A stretch of 64,000 bases of DNA. Source: JBOFIQ01 sp051654905 (GTDB lineage Bacteria > Actinomycetota > Actinomycetes > Propionibacteriales > Propionibacteriaceae). Both the position numbers and the translations under genes were made by a program. The notes beneath the pieces were generated by a model. That model was not told the origin of the DNA. It did not search any database and saw only the letters and a list, made by a program, of their open reading frames with translations. Of the stretch, positions 33,985 through 42,926 are shown piece by piece. Position 1 is the first letter of the stretch. Each line of letters starts with the position of its first letter. Location of the stretch: NCBI GenBank assembly GCA_051654905.1, contig JBOFYY010000132.1, positions 124,001 through 188,000 of the forward strand, written 5' to 3'.

Positions 33985-34008
33985 CTCGTCATTCTAGCTG
34001 TTGACGAT

Positions 34009-34044
34009 CTGTGCAAAAACTGAGATAAAGCAGGCTTTGCACAG
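34009..34044. repeat. Inverted repeat in the lipB upstream region
   Basis: CTGTGCAAA (34009-34017) and TTTGCACAG (34036-34044) are exact reverse complements 18 bases apart, 25-60 bp before the lipB start. It could be an operator half-site pair or an RNA hairpin in the lipB leader. Confidence 0.45.
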
Positions 34045-34112
34045 GTATTGCCAGTAGTAGCTGTGTAAAACCTGGTATGAGACAGATATTGCACGGCTCT
34101 CCTACCGGCAAC

Positions 34113-34144
34113 AAAAAACCTGCCTAACATTTTTGCTAGGCAGG
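34113..34144 (-). terminator. Rho-independent terminator of the E2 gene
   Basis: On the minus strand CCTGCCTA and TAGGCAGG form an 8-bp stem around a ten-base loop, followed by six T. It lies 25 bp past the E2 stop. Confidence 0.85.
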
Positions 34145-34168
34145 CCTTCGGTTATAGATATGAGCTTT

Positions 34169-35887
34169 TTATGCACCAAACTCTGCTGAGAAGTCGCCTT
34201 CTTCTAGACGAGCCTTAACGGCAGATAGGAATCGGGCTGCGACAGCGCCGTCGATGAGACGGTGATCGTAGGAGACCGAAAGGTACATCATGTCGCGGAT
34301 CGCAATAGTTTCGCCCAGACGCTCATCATTAATGACCATGGGACGCTTTACGAGCGCGCCAGTCCCCAAAATGGCAACCTGTGGCTGATTGATGATTGGA
34401 GTATCAAAGAGTGCGCCAGCCGAACCGTAGTTAGTGATGGTGAAAGTGCCACCGGCTAGTTCGTCTGGGCCAACTTTGCCATCACGAGTGCGAGCAGCAA
34501 GATCAGCGATCTGCTTAGCAAGACCAGCAATGTTTAGGTCGCCAGCATTCTTGACTACCGGAACCAGCAGACCCCGAGGAGTATCAACTGCGATGCCGAT
34601 ATTTTCGACGTCGTTGTAGGTGATAGTTCCAGCGTCCATATCCATGGTGGCATTGAGAACAGGGAAAGTCTTTAGTGTCTCGATAGTCGCTTTGGTGATG
34701 AAGGGTAGGTAAGAAAGACCGACGCCCTCGCGTGCTTTGAAGTCATTCTTGTGCTTGGCGCGCAGCTTAGAAATCGTGGTTAGGTCAACCTCGACAGTGG
34801 CTGTTAGCTGAGCTGATACCTGCAAAGACTCCACCATGCGTTTGGCAATCGTGGCGCGCAGACGAGAGATCTTTTCGGTGGTTCCACGCTTGGAATCTTC
34901 TGGTGCAGAAGTCTTTGCAACTGGAGCTGTAACCGCTGGAGTGGAAGTAGCAACAGGAGCAGCAGCGGGCGCTGTCGTAGCGGGGACTGTTGCAGCTGGA
35001 GCCGCGCCAGCCTTCTTAGCTTCAGCGGCCGCTAGCACGTCTTGCTTGCGGATACGTCCACCGACACCAGTTCCAGCAAGAGTCGCTAGGTCAATGCCAT
35101 GTTCGGCTGCCATCTTACGTACTAGCGGAGTGACGTATAGATCGTCGCCTTCAACTGGGTTAGCGGCGTGACGAGGTTCTTCGGAGTTAGCAGCTACCGG
35201 AGTCGGGATAACTGGTGCTGCGACTGGAGCCGCAGGAGCGACTGGTGTAACCGGAGCTGCGGGGGCAACTGGGGCTATCGGAGCTGCAGGAGTTGCTGCT
35301 GCTGGGCTACCAACAATTGCAAGTACTGAACCAACCGGAGCTATCGAATCTTCTGGGAAACGAATCTCGAGTAGCGTGCCAGCTACTGGGGAAGGAATCT
35401 CGGTATCAACCTTGTCGGTAGAAACTTCGACGATAGGTTCATCAACCTCGACGATGTCACCCACAGACTTCAACCAGCGAGAAACAGTGCCTTCATTGAC
35501 AGACTCGCCAAGCTGCGGCAACACGATGGAAGTGCCAGCTGCCGCTGTAGTTGCGGAGGCGGTAGCAGCAGGTGCAGCTACGGGTTCAGTTGCAACTGGT
35601 GCTACCGGAGCCGGGGCTGCAACTGGGGCAGCTGGAGCTGCTACGTCAGCATCGTCACCGATGATAGCTAGAACGCCGCCCACTGGGCAGATGTCATCTT
35701 CGTTAACTTTGATTTCAAGTAAGATACCGGCGACAGGAGAAGGAATCTCGGTGTCAACCTTGTCGGTGGAGACTTCGACGATGGGTTCGTCGGCCTCAAT
35801 GCGGTCACCAACTGATTTTAGCCAGCGAGAAACAGTGCCTTCAGTGACGGACTCACCAAGGGCTGGAAGGTTGACAGTAGTTGACAT
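34169..35887 (-). CDS. Dihydrolipoamide acyltransferase (E2) with two lipoyl domains
   Basis: A 572-residue E2 of the 2-oxoglutarate/pyruvate dehydrogenase complexes. Two lipoyl domains (about residues 1-77 and 120-197) each carry EVSTDKVDTEIPSPVAG with the modified Lys; they are nearly identical at the lipoylation site. Ala/Pro-rich hinges separate them from a peripheral-subunit-binding domain (VTPLVRKMAAEHGID, GTGVGGRIRKQDVLAA). The C-terminal catalytic domain ends with SVSYDHRLIDGA, holding the active-site His. In Mycobacteriales a single such E2 (DlaT/SucB/AceF) serves one or both complexes. It lies beside lipB and lpd, which modify and reoxidise its lipoyl groups. E1 is not in the window. 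Confidence 0.94.
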   Translation of the reverse strand: MSTTVNLPALGESVTEGTVSRWLKSVGDRIEADEPIVEVSTDKVDTEIPSPVAGILLEIKVNEDDICPVGGVLAIIGDDADVAAPAAPVAAPAPVAPVATEPVAAPAATASATTAAAGTSIVLPQLGESVNEGTVSRWLKSVGDIVEVDEPIVEVSTDKVDTEIPSPVAGTLLEIRFPEDSIAPVGSVLAIVGSPAAATPAAPIAPVAPAAPVTPVAPAAPVAAPVIPTPVAANSEEPRHAANPVEGDDLYVTPLVRKMAAEHGIDLATLAGTGVGGRIRKQDVLAAAEAKKAGAAPAATVPATTAPAAAPVATSTPAVTAPVAKTSAPEDSKRGTTEKISRLRATIAKRMVESLQVSAQLTATVEVDLTTISKLRAKHKNDFKAREGVGLSYLPFITKATIETLKTFPVLNATMDMDAGTITYNDVENIGIAVDTPRGLLVPVVKNAGDLNIAGLAKQIADLAARTRDGKVGPDELAGGTFTITNYGSAGALFDTPIINQPQVAILGTGALVKRPMVINDERLGETIAIRDMMYLSVSYDHRLIDGAVAARFLSAVKARLEEGDFSAEFGA

Positions 35888-35955
35888 GCGTCATGCTCCT
35901 TGTCGCACGAAATTTTGTGAAGTAGATCTCAGAATAGCCAACATCGGACCGTTAT

Positions 35956-35998
35956 GGGGAACCTTCGTGGATCTAACTAACATTATTGAAGGTTCCCC
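35956..35998 (-). terminator. Hairpin after lpd
   Basis: GGGGAACCTTC pairs with GAAGGTTCCCC across a 21-base loop, about 45 bp past the lpd stop. It separates lpd from the E2 gene. Confidence 0.6.
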
Positions 35999-36041
35999 AC
36001 ACCGGAATGACATAGGTTATCGAACTATTATGCCCATATTT

Positions 36042-37430
36042 TTAGCTATGTGCATGTAATGGTTTTCCAGCTAACGCCATAGCGGCTTCACCGATGGCCT
36101 CATTTTGTGACGGATGAGCATGAATATAGCCAGCAACATCGTCAGGAGTAGCTTCCCAGCCCACCATCAACATCAACTCGCCAACCTGCTCAGAGCAACG
36201 AGCTCCGATCATCGAAGCACCGACGATCGGACCGTCCTTGCGACGAACCAACTTGACGAAGCCAGCAGTCTTCAAAATCTGAGACTTGCCATTGCCGCCA
36301 AGATCATAGGAAATAACTTCAACTTCACCGTCGCGTTTGGCTTGCTCTTCAGTCAAACCAACAGATGCGATTTCTGGTTCGCAGTAGGTAGCGCGAGGAA
36401 TTTCATGGTCTACCACTGGACGAGGAGCTTCGGGGTGCTTACCGAGCGCGTGAGCAATTTCTTCCGCACAGAACATGCCATGAGCAAATCCGCGATGTGC
36501 AAGCTGGAGACCAGGCACAATATCGCCTACAGCAAGAACATTGGGCAGATTGGTGCGCAGACGCTCGTCGGCAAGTACGAAGCCACGATCCATCGTGACA
36601 CCGCAATCTTCATAGCCCATATTGCTGGTGTTAGGTCCGCGTCCTACTGCAACCAATAACACGTCAGCTTCGATGACTTTGTCGCCTTCAAGAGTTACTT
36701 TGACGCCAGATTCGGTCTTTTCGGTCTGCTTCATCGGAGTGCCAGTGAGGAATTTGATGCCACGCTTACGGAAAGAGCGTTCGAGTACTTTAGATACCTC
36801 AGGCTCCTCATTGGGAACCAATCTGGGGAGTGCCTCAACGATAGTGACCTCAATACCGAAAGACTTCCAAGCCGAAGCAAACTCCACACCAATAACGCCG
36901 CCACCTAAAATAATGGCTGATTTGGGCATAGCAGTCATCTGTAACGCATGTTCGCTGGTGAGGAATTTCTCGCCGTCAATATCTAGCCCAATAGTTTTTG
37001 ATACCGAGCCAGAAGCCAAAATAGTGTAAGTGCCTTGGTAACGTTCCCCGGCTACCTCTACTGCAAACCCAGAACCTTCTTTTACGAGTTTTCCAGCACC
37101 ATTGATAGTTTCAACGCCACGTCCGTTAACCAGTCCGGTCAGTCCCTTGTAGAGGCGAGAAATAATGCCATCGGCATAAGAAGTGACGCCAGATAGATCA
37201 ACAGAATCCAGTGTGGCATTGACGCCGAATTGCTTGCTTTCGCGGGCGGTATCGGCTACTTCAGCGGCATGGAGCACTGCTTTGGTAGGAATACAGCCAC
37301 GGTGCAGGCAAGTTCCGCCTACTTTATCTTTTTCTATCAGGGCTACGGTGAGGCCAAGTTGGGCTGCGCGGAGCGCCGCAGCATAACCGCCAGAACCAGC
37401 TCCGAGAATCACTACGTCGTAAATCTTCAT
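36042..37430 (-). CDS. lpd: Dihydrolipoyl dehydrogenase (E3)
   Basis: A 462-residue FAD disulfide oxidoreductase. The N-terminal VVILGAGSGGYAAALRAAQL binds FAD, GGTCLHRGCIPTKAV holds the redox-active Cys pair, AIILGGGVIGVEFASAWKSFG binds NAD, and HAHPSQNEAIGEAA gives the catalytic His-Glu. It reoxidises dihydrolipoyl groups of E2 (and of GcvH, if present). It shares no operon with the E2 gene because a hairpin lies between, and it is divergent from the MshA-like gene 98 bp away. Confidence 0.96.
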   Translation of the reverse strand: MKIYDVVILGAGSGGYAAALRAAQLGLTVALIEKDKVGGTCLHRGCIPTKAVLHAAEVADTARESKQFGVNATLDSVDLSGVTSYADGIISRLYKGLTGLVNGRGVETINGAGKLVKEGSGFAVEVAGERYQGTYTILASGSVSKTIGLDIDGEKFLTSEHALQMTAMPKSAIILGGGVIGVEFASAWKSFGIEVTIVEALPRLVPNEEPEVSKVLERSFRKRGIKFLTGTPMKQTEKTESGVKVTLEGDKVIEADVLLVAVGRGPNTSNMGYEDCGVTMDRGFVLADERLRTNLPNVLAVGDIVPGLQLAHRGFAHGMFCAEEIAHALGKHPEAPRPVVDHEIPRATYCEPEIASVGLTEEQAKRDGEVEVISYDLGGNGKSQILKTAGFVKLVRRKDGPIVGASMIGARCSEQVGELMLMVGWEATPDDVAGYIHAHPSQNEAIGEAAMALAGKPLHAHS

Positions 37431-37528
37431 GGTTCAAATACTTGCAGATCACGTGTTTGGGCTAACACGGAGGGCATAAACTTGTCGAGAGTTAAGCAGA
37501 TGCTGGAGATACCTGCTAGTTTCGCGAT

Positions 37529-38809
37529 ATGAGTTCAAATACGTCGGTCAGTGATGTTCTCCGCTTGCGGATCGCTTTTGTTTCTTTTCATACCTCACCG
37601 CTAGATGCCCCCGGATCTAAAGATGCTGGGGGTATGAACGTGGTAGAAGTACATCAAGCTAAAGCTCTTGCTGACCGCGGACACCTAGTAGAAATCATTA
37701 CTCGGCGCGATGACGTAGCTGGTCCTGATGTGGTTGATATTTACCCTGGTGTCACAGTTCGACGTCTAACAGCCGGACCGACAGAACCGTTAGCAAAAAG
37801 TGCCCAAGAAGAGTGGATAGATGATTTTAGAGAACAACTTCTACAGTTAGAGCCATTCGATCTTATTCATTCACAGCATTGGATGAGTGGGGTAGCAGCC
37901 CTTGAGGTAGCTGCAGCATGGGGGGTACCTCATATACAGAGTTTTCATTCAGTAGCAGCTTTGCCTGGAGATCCGCTTAGCGAAGGAGAACCGCCGGAGT
38001 CTCCGGGGCGTAACGCTGGAGAGCGGCTCATTGCAACTTATTCTGACCGCATCGTTGCTGTGAGTGATTATGAAGCCCGTACCGTCATTGAACGCTGTGG
38101 TGCAGAACCACACAAGATATCTATAGTCCATCCAGCTGTAGATATGGATATATTCTGCCCCCCCAACGAAACTTCTCGTATCTGGTTACCAGAGCTGAAT
38201 GCTCCAGAAGAACCTCGTCAATACGGTCCAGTTTGTATGCAGCCCAACCATAATGGATATGTACTTTTTGCGGCACGATTGCAGCCGCTTAAAGCCCCGG
38301 ATCTGGCCTTACTGGCCGTAGCTGGAGTACGAGAAGAAATACGACCGACGTTAGTTATCGCTGGCGAAAGTAGTCAAGATTTTTCTGACTATCGTGATGA
38401 ATTAATTGATCTTTCGCAAAGTATGGGAATCGCTGATAGGGTTTGTTGGCTCGGAGCGCAGAGTAGAGAAAATCTTGCTCGGCTCATGAGAGGGGCGCGC
38501 GTGATGCTAGTGCCGTCATACTCAGAAACATTTGGATTAGTAGCCTTAGAAGCTAATTCATCAGGTGTTGCAGTATTAGCTGCTGATTCTGGTGGTTTAG
38601 AAGAAGCTATTGCTGATGGCGAAACTGGAATCTTGATGAAGAGTCGTGATGCAGATAATTGGGCTGATGCATTAACTTCGCTTATGGAAAATCCAGATAA
38701 ACTTGCAGAGATGGGAGCAGCAGGGCGAGAACGTGCACGGGATTTTACGTGGTCAGATGTCGCCGCTTCGTTGGAAACGCTTTATACAGCGGTGTTGCAG
38801 AATAAATAA
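37529..38809 (+). CDS. Family 4 glycosyltransferase, MshA-like
   Basis: A 426-residue GT-B enzyme. The N-terminal IAFVSFHTSPLDAPGSKDAG then GMNVVEVHQAKALADRGH matches the MshA pattern (HTSP...GGMNVY) of D-inositol-3-phosphate glycosyltransferase, which begins mycothiol synthesis from UDP-GlcNAc. The nucleotide-sugar site is in SYSETFGLVALEANSSGVAV, with the E-x7-E glutamates. The acceptor stretch differs from MshA in the residue after GGMN, so another acceptor remains possible. A PIG-L deacetylase follows after 20 bp, which fits the second mycothiol step (MshB) and strengthens the call. Confidence 0.75.
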   Translation: MSSNTSVSDVLRLRIAFVSFHTSPLDAPGSKDAGGMNVVEVHQAKALADRGHLVEIITRRDDVAGPDVVDIYPGVTVRRLTAGPTEPLAKSAQEEWIDDFREQLLQLEPFDLIHSQHWMSGVAALEVAAAWGVPHIQSFHSVAALPGDPLSEGEPPESPGRNAGERLIATYSDRIVAVSDYEARTVIERCGAEPHKISIVHPAVDMDIFCPPNETSRIWLPELNAPEEPRQYGPVCMQPNHNGYVLFAARLQPLKAPDLALLAVAGVREEIRPTLVIAGESSQDFSDYRDELIDLSQSMGIADRVCWLGAQSRENLARLMRGARVMLVPSYSETFGLVALEANSSGVAVLAADSGGLEEAIADGETGILMKSRDADNWADALTSLMENPDKLAEMGAAGRERARDFTWSDVAASLETLYTAVLQNK

Positions 38810-38829
38810 ATTGCAGGAGAACTATCATA

Positions 38830-39579
38830 GTGGAAAATTTGAAGAGCGTGTTGTTCTGTCACGCCCACCCAGATGATGAAACCCTTGTTACAGGGGCTTT
38901 GATATGCGAGTTATTATCGCAAAAAATAGCTTGTGATGTTTTGACTGCTACACGTGGTGAAAAAGGTGAAGTTGTAGCCGGATCTTTAACGCTATCGGAT
39001 AACACTTCAGCATTATGTGAGCGTCGAGAAACTGAACTTGCAGGTGCTCTTACGATTTTAGGGGTAAGAAATCATTGTTGGTTGGGGGAACTTCCAGCTC
39101 GAGATGAAACTCGATTAGCGCGGCGTTATTTAGATTCAGGTATGGAGTGGATTCGTCCTGGTCTTGCCGGACCAGCCGTCGATGTTGCTGCTACTTCATT
39201 GACTTCCGCGCCGCTGGAAGAAGCTATTGCAGATGTGACAGCAGTTATTGCAGCTTGGTCGCCGGATCTGGTGGTGAGTTATGCCGACGATGGTGGCTAC
39301 GGTCATCCAGATCATGTGCGTATGCATCAGATAGCGAAAGTGGCAGCATCTCGTAGCCAAGTAGATTTTGCAGAGATCCGTCACCAAAAAAGTGATGGGG
39401 TGTTGTGGTATGACTTACCGCAGCATCAAGAGCAGGTAGCGGCAGCGTTACGCTGTCACGCCACTCAACTGACGGTGCAACCGTCTGGAGATGAGGTGGT
39501 GCACTCGGGAGGGCAACGCGAAAAAATCGTTACCTCAGTTGGGTTAGCAAGACATGTTTTCTCTAAGCAAGATCGCTAG
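38830..39579 (+). CDS. PIG-L family deacetylase, MshB-like
   Basis: A 249-residue zinc deacetylase. The AHPDDE motif near the N-terminus (FCHAHPDDETLVTGALI) and YADDGGYGHPDHVRMHQIA further on supply the metal ligands and catalytic Asp. In mycothiol synthesis MshB removes the acetyl group from GlcNAc-inositol; Mca is a related amidase. Position directly after an MshA-like glycosyltransferase favours MshB, though the protein is some 40 residues shorter than the mycobacterial enzyme. GTG 38830 follows GGAGAAC. Confidence 0.75.
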   Translation: MENLKSVLFCHAHPDDETLVTGALICELLSQKIACDVLTATRGEKGEVVAGSLTLSDNTSALCERRETELAGALTILGVRNHCWLGELPARDETRLARRYLDSGMEWIRPGLAGPAVDVAATSLTSAPLEEAIADVTAVIAAWSPDLVVSYADDGGYGHPDHVRMHQIAKVAASRSQVDFAEIRHQKSDGVLWYDLPQHQEQVAAALRCHATQLTVQPSGDEVVHSGGQREKIVTSVGLARHVFSKQDR

Positions 39580-39588
39580 CCTATAGGT

Positions 39589-39918
39589 ATGGGCATGTTT
39601 GATCGCTTTAAGGAAACTAAGCAGCGAGTAGCTGATGCGCGCACTGTCGATGATGCAGTTACAACGCATTTGTCAGATTTTGTAGCGACTCGGCAAGGTG
39701 TAGAGGGCTGGGTGGAGCAACCAACATCCTTTAATTCGGCATCGTTGCTATTAGTAGCTCGCGATGGTGAATGGACGCGACGTAGTGTCCCCAGCGCTGA
39801 ATGGGCTACGCAGTTATGTGATCGGCTGAAAATACCTGCCTACCCGGCTGGAATTGTGGGTTATCCTCAGCGGATGCGAGATTGGAATGCTCGTCAGAAA
39901 ATCAATAAGTCTTCATAA
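39589..39918 (+). CDS. Conserved hypothetical actinobacterial protein, 109 aa
   Basis: A small soluble protein (MGMFDRFKETKQRVAD) with a central FNSASLLLVARDGEWTRRSV and a C-terminal IPAYPAGIVGYPQRMRDWN. Proteins of this type recur in Mycobacteriales; I know no function. It begins 9 bp after the deacetylase stop, so it may belong to that operon. ATG 39589 or 39595 could be the start. Confidence 0.65.
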   Translation: MGMFDRFKETKQRVADARTVDDAVTTHLSDFVATRQGVEGWVEQPTSFNSASLLLVARDGEWTRRSVPSAEWATQLCDRLKIPAYPAGIVGYPQRMRDWNARQKINKSS

Positions 39919-39920
39919 AT

Positions 39921-39966
39921 TAGATACCGCACTGCTCCTGATAGAACAGGAACAGTGCGGTATCTA
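39921..39966. terminator. Bidirectional terminator
   Basis: TAGATACCGCACTG pairs with CAGTGCGGTATCTA, extended by TCCTG/CAGGA, making a long stem between converging genes. AAATTTT follows on the plus strand. Confidence 0.8.
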
Positions 39967-39979
39967 AATTTTGGAGTTT

Positions 39980-41485
39980 TTAGTGCTGCAAGCTACGAGC
40001 TAGCGATACGAGGGTGCGAACCCCAACGCCAGAACCTCCCAGACCCACATATCCGAATGGAGACTCGGTATTGAAAGCCGGGCCTGCAATATCTAGGTGA
40101 GCGTAAGGAGTTTCTTCGGCAACGAAGGACTGTAGGAATGCTGCGGCAGCCATTGCACCACCCAGACGGCTACCAGAAGACTTAATGTCAGCAATCTTGC
40201 TGGATAGACCATCGCGAATAGCTTGTGGAATAGGGAGCTGCCACAGTTCTTCGCCAGCAGCTTCAGCAGCGTCGAGAAGTAGATCAGCGGTCTGATCGTC
40301 AGAAGCCATCAGGCCGGTGATGCGCTCACCTAGCGCTACCATACAAGCACCAGTAAGGGTAGCGATATCGACGACAAGATCTGGTTCATCTTCGTTGGCA
40401 CGAGCTAGCGCATCGCCCATTACGAGACGACCTTCAGCGTCGGTATTAGCATTTTCGACAGTCTTGCCGCCGTACATGGTTAAAACATCAGAGGGGCGGT
40501 ATGCCTCGCCGGAGGGCATATTTTCTGCCATCGCAGCATAAGTGGTTACCTTGATGTTGAGACCTAGCTCGGCAATAGCTCGGGTAGCTGCCAAAGCTGC
40601 TGCTGCACCACCCATATCGCACTTCATGGTGTACATGCCGTCGGCGGGTTTAATATCAAGGCCGCCCGAATCGAAGGTGATTCCCTTGCCAATAATGGCT
40701 AAGTGGAAGGCAGCGCCGGCCGGAGCGTAAGCAAACCGAACGAGACGTGGTTTGCGAGCAGATCCTTTACCCACCGCCATGATGCCGCCGTACCCTTGAG
40801 CTTCGAGCTGGGTATCGTCAAGCATCTCAACAGTGATTGGCAGGTTAGCGGCGACACTCTGAGCTTCCTTAGCGAAAGTCTCTGGGTAGAGAAGGTTAGC
40901 TGGCATATTGACCCAGTCGCGGGCAACGATAACGTTGCGAGCTACGATTTCGCCATCTTTGAGAGCCGTTGCGCAAGCATCGGTGGTTTCACAGTTGCAG
41001 ATAATGGCCAGGTCTGCGATCTTGGCGGCGGCAGCTTTCTGCGTAACCTTGATCATGGTGTGTGCGCCTAATAGAGCACCTTCGACAGCCCCCTGAAGCA
41101 GTTCAGGATCAGTGGTCTCTAGCGAGAGCGCAACATGGAGGGCAGCGTCTTTGGCAAGTCCTTGTGCAGCACGAACGGCAGCACCAGCAGCTTGACGAAT
41201 AACCTCAGGGTCAGCGTCGCCTTCGCCTAGTCCTACTACGACGATGCGGGAACCTTTGATGGCCGGAAGAACAGCGGTGGTGTGGATTTTGGCATCTGCG
41301 CCAAGCGATAGCGCAAGATCAAGTAGTGATGTGCCAAACATCGCGTTAGCGGCAGCGTCTAATTCGACAGGGGCGCCAACGAGAATAGGAGCATCACCGT
41401 TAGAAGCAATACCGATCACCAGAACATCGGTGTTCTCTGGAGCGGTCTGAGCCAGTGTGATAGCTGGCATGACAGGAATAGGCAC
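39980..41485 (-). CDS. pepA: Leucyl aminopeptidase (M17)
   Basis: A 501-residue cytosolic metallo-aminopeptidase. The catalytic domain has GKGITFDSGGLDIKPADGM (metal Lys and Asp ligands), MKCDMGGAAAALA and the invariant NTDAEGRLVMGDALA signature. GTG 41485 was preferred to ATG 41515 because GAGAGGA lies five bases before it. It removes N-terminal residues from peptides, and in mycobacteria and corynebacteria lies near gcvT as here. The gcvT gene is divergent. Confidence 0.93.
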   Translation of the reverse strand: MPIPVMPAITLAQTAPENTDVLVIGIASNGDAPILVGAPVELDAAANAMFGTSLLDLALSLGADAKIHTTAVLPAIKGSRIVVVGLGEGDADPEVIRQAAGAAVRAAQGLAKDAALHVALSLETTDPELLQGAVEGALLGAHTMIKVTQKAAAAKIADLAIICNCETTDACATALKDGEIVARNVIVARDWVNMPANLLYPETFAKEAQSVAANLPITVEMLDDTQLEAQGYGGIMAVGKGSARKPRLVRFAYAPAGAAFHLAIIGKGITFDSGGLDIKPADGMYTMKCDMGGAAAALAATRAIAELGLNIKVTTYAAMAENMPSGEAYRPSDVLTMYGGKTVENANTDAEGRLVMGDALARANEDEPDLVVDIATLTGACMVALGERITGLMASDDQTADLLLDAAEAAGEELWQLPIPQAIRDGLSSKIADIKSSGSRLGGAMAAAAFLQSFVAEETPYAHLDIAGPAFNTESPFGYVGLGGSGVGVRTLVSLARSLQH

Positions 41486-41683
41486 GAGAATCCTCTCAGC
41501 ATAAATAGTGGTCATTGCCAGCTTAGTGCGAATAACAGGCGAGAGTGTAGGCAGGGCAGAAGACTGAGAATAATCTGTGGAAAACTAACAATAGGTAGCC
41601 CCGAGTATCCATAAAGAACTAAACTGCGGTAGCGTCACAGTGGATTCGATGACGAAATTTCCCACTGCACTACGAGGAGAAAA

Positions 41684-42790
41684 ATGAGCGAGAACCTGCT
41701 CCAGTCCCCGCTGCATGCCCGTCATGAGGCACTCGGCGCTAAATTCGCTGAATTCGGCGGCTGGGCGATGCCGCTACAGTACGCCGACGGCGGTGCGGTG
41801 GCTGAACATACTGCAGTCCGTACGAGCGTCGGCATTTTCGACGTTTCGCACCTGGGTAAAGCCTTAGTTAAAGGCCCTGGGGCGATGGATTTCTTGAACC
41901 GTTGCCTTGCCAATGACCTACGCAAGATTGGTCCAGGGCAAGCCCAGTACACGCTGTGCTGCAACGCAGAAGGTGGCGTTATTGACGACCTTATCGCTTA
42001 CGTTCGTAGCGAAGATGAGGTCTTCTTAATCCCTAATGCATCTAACAACGACAAAGTTATCGCTGCGCTAGAAGCAGCTCCTCACGATGGTATTGAGATC
42101 ACAAATCTCCATCGCGACTATGCAGTGCTAGCTATCCAAGGCACCAAATCCGATGAGGTGCTGGACGCTATGGGGCTACCCACTGAAATGGAGTACTACT
42201 CTTTCGCAACGGTTGATCGTGGCGGCTGGACCATGACGGTATGCCGTACCGGTTACACCGGAGAAAAGGGTTTCGAGCTAGTAGTCCCGGCTGAGAATGC
42301 TGAAGAAATCTGGGATGCAGCTATGGCAGCTGGCAAGGAATATGACATTCGTGGCGCTGGACTAGCTGCTCGTGACACTCTCCGCTTGGAGATGGGTTAC
42401 CCATTACATGGACATGACCTATCGCCGAATATCATCGCTACGCAATGTCGCGTTGGATGGGCTATTGGCTGGAAGAAAGACGAGTTCTTCGGTGCCGAAG
42501 CTCTGAAGGCTTCCAAGGCTGCTGGCCCCAAGCGGACTCTACGCGGATTAGTCGCCAAAGATAAGGGCATCCCGCGCGATCACATGATCGTAAAAGATGC
42601 TGACGGTAACCAGATTGGTGAGGTTACCTCCGGAAATATGTCGATCACCCGTAAGGTCGGTATCGCTTTGGCATTGATCGATGCAGCTTTCAAGGAAGGT
42701 GACGAAGTCGTTCTCGATGTGCGTGGACGTAACCTAGCTTGTGAGATCGTGAAGCCTCCTTTTGTAACTCCTGGAGTTAAAGAAGACTGA
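41684..42790 (+). CDS. gcvT: Aminomethyltransferase, glycine cleavage T protein
   Basis: A 368-residue folate enzyme: SPLHARHEALGAKFAEFGGW, VGIFDVSHLGKALVKGPGA, and GAGLAARDTLRLEMGYPLHG, followed by GEVTSGNMSITRKVGIALAL. It moves the aminomethyl group from the lipoyl arm of GcvH to tetrahydrofolate. ATG 41684 follows GAGGAGAAA. No gcvP or gcvH is near, so the other components must be elsewhere. Codon use looks biased to C-ending codons at the start, suggesting good expression. A strong terminator follows. Confidence 0.94.
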   Translation: MSENLLQSPLHARHEALGAKFAEFGGWAMPLQYADGGAVAEHTAVRTSVGIFDVSHLGKALVKGPGAMDFLNRCLANDLRKIGPGQAQYTLCCNAEGGVIDDLIAYVRSEDEVFLIPNASNNDKVIAALEAAPHDGIEITNLHRDYAVLAIQGTKSDEVLDAMGLPTEMEYYSFATVDRGGWTMTVCRTGYTGEKGFELVVPAENAEEIWDAAMAAGKEYDIRGAGLAARDTLRLEMGYPLHGHDLSPNIIATQCRVGWAIGWKKDEFFGAEALKASKAAGPKRTLRGLVAKDKGIPRDHMIVKDADGNQIGEVTSGNMSITRKVGIALALIDAAFKEGDEVVLDVRGRNLACEIVKPPFVTPGVKED

Positions 42791-42813
42791 TCGTTAAGAA
42801 ATCCCTATGCGTG

Positions 42814-42846
42814 GCAGGTTTCCTTCTTGGAACCTGCCGCGCATAG
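42814..42846 (+). terminator. Terminator of gcvT
   Basis: CTATGCGTGGCAGGTTTCC pairs with GGAACCTGCCGCGCATAG (one mismatch, short loop), followed by CTTTTACT. The stem is 23 bp past the gcvT stop. Confidence 0.8.
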
Positions 42847-42926
42847 CTTTTACTGGTGGATAGTAGTTCTTGCTGTCAATAAAAAGACAAGACGATATCG
42901 GCTAGATCACGGTAGAGTCATACCTT

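Noticed and set aside
35376..36059. Long plus-strand frame opposite the E2 gene
   Set aside because: It mirrors the repeated lipoyl domains and Ala/Pro linkers of E2 in antisense; it has no independent motif.
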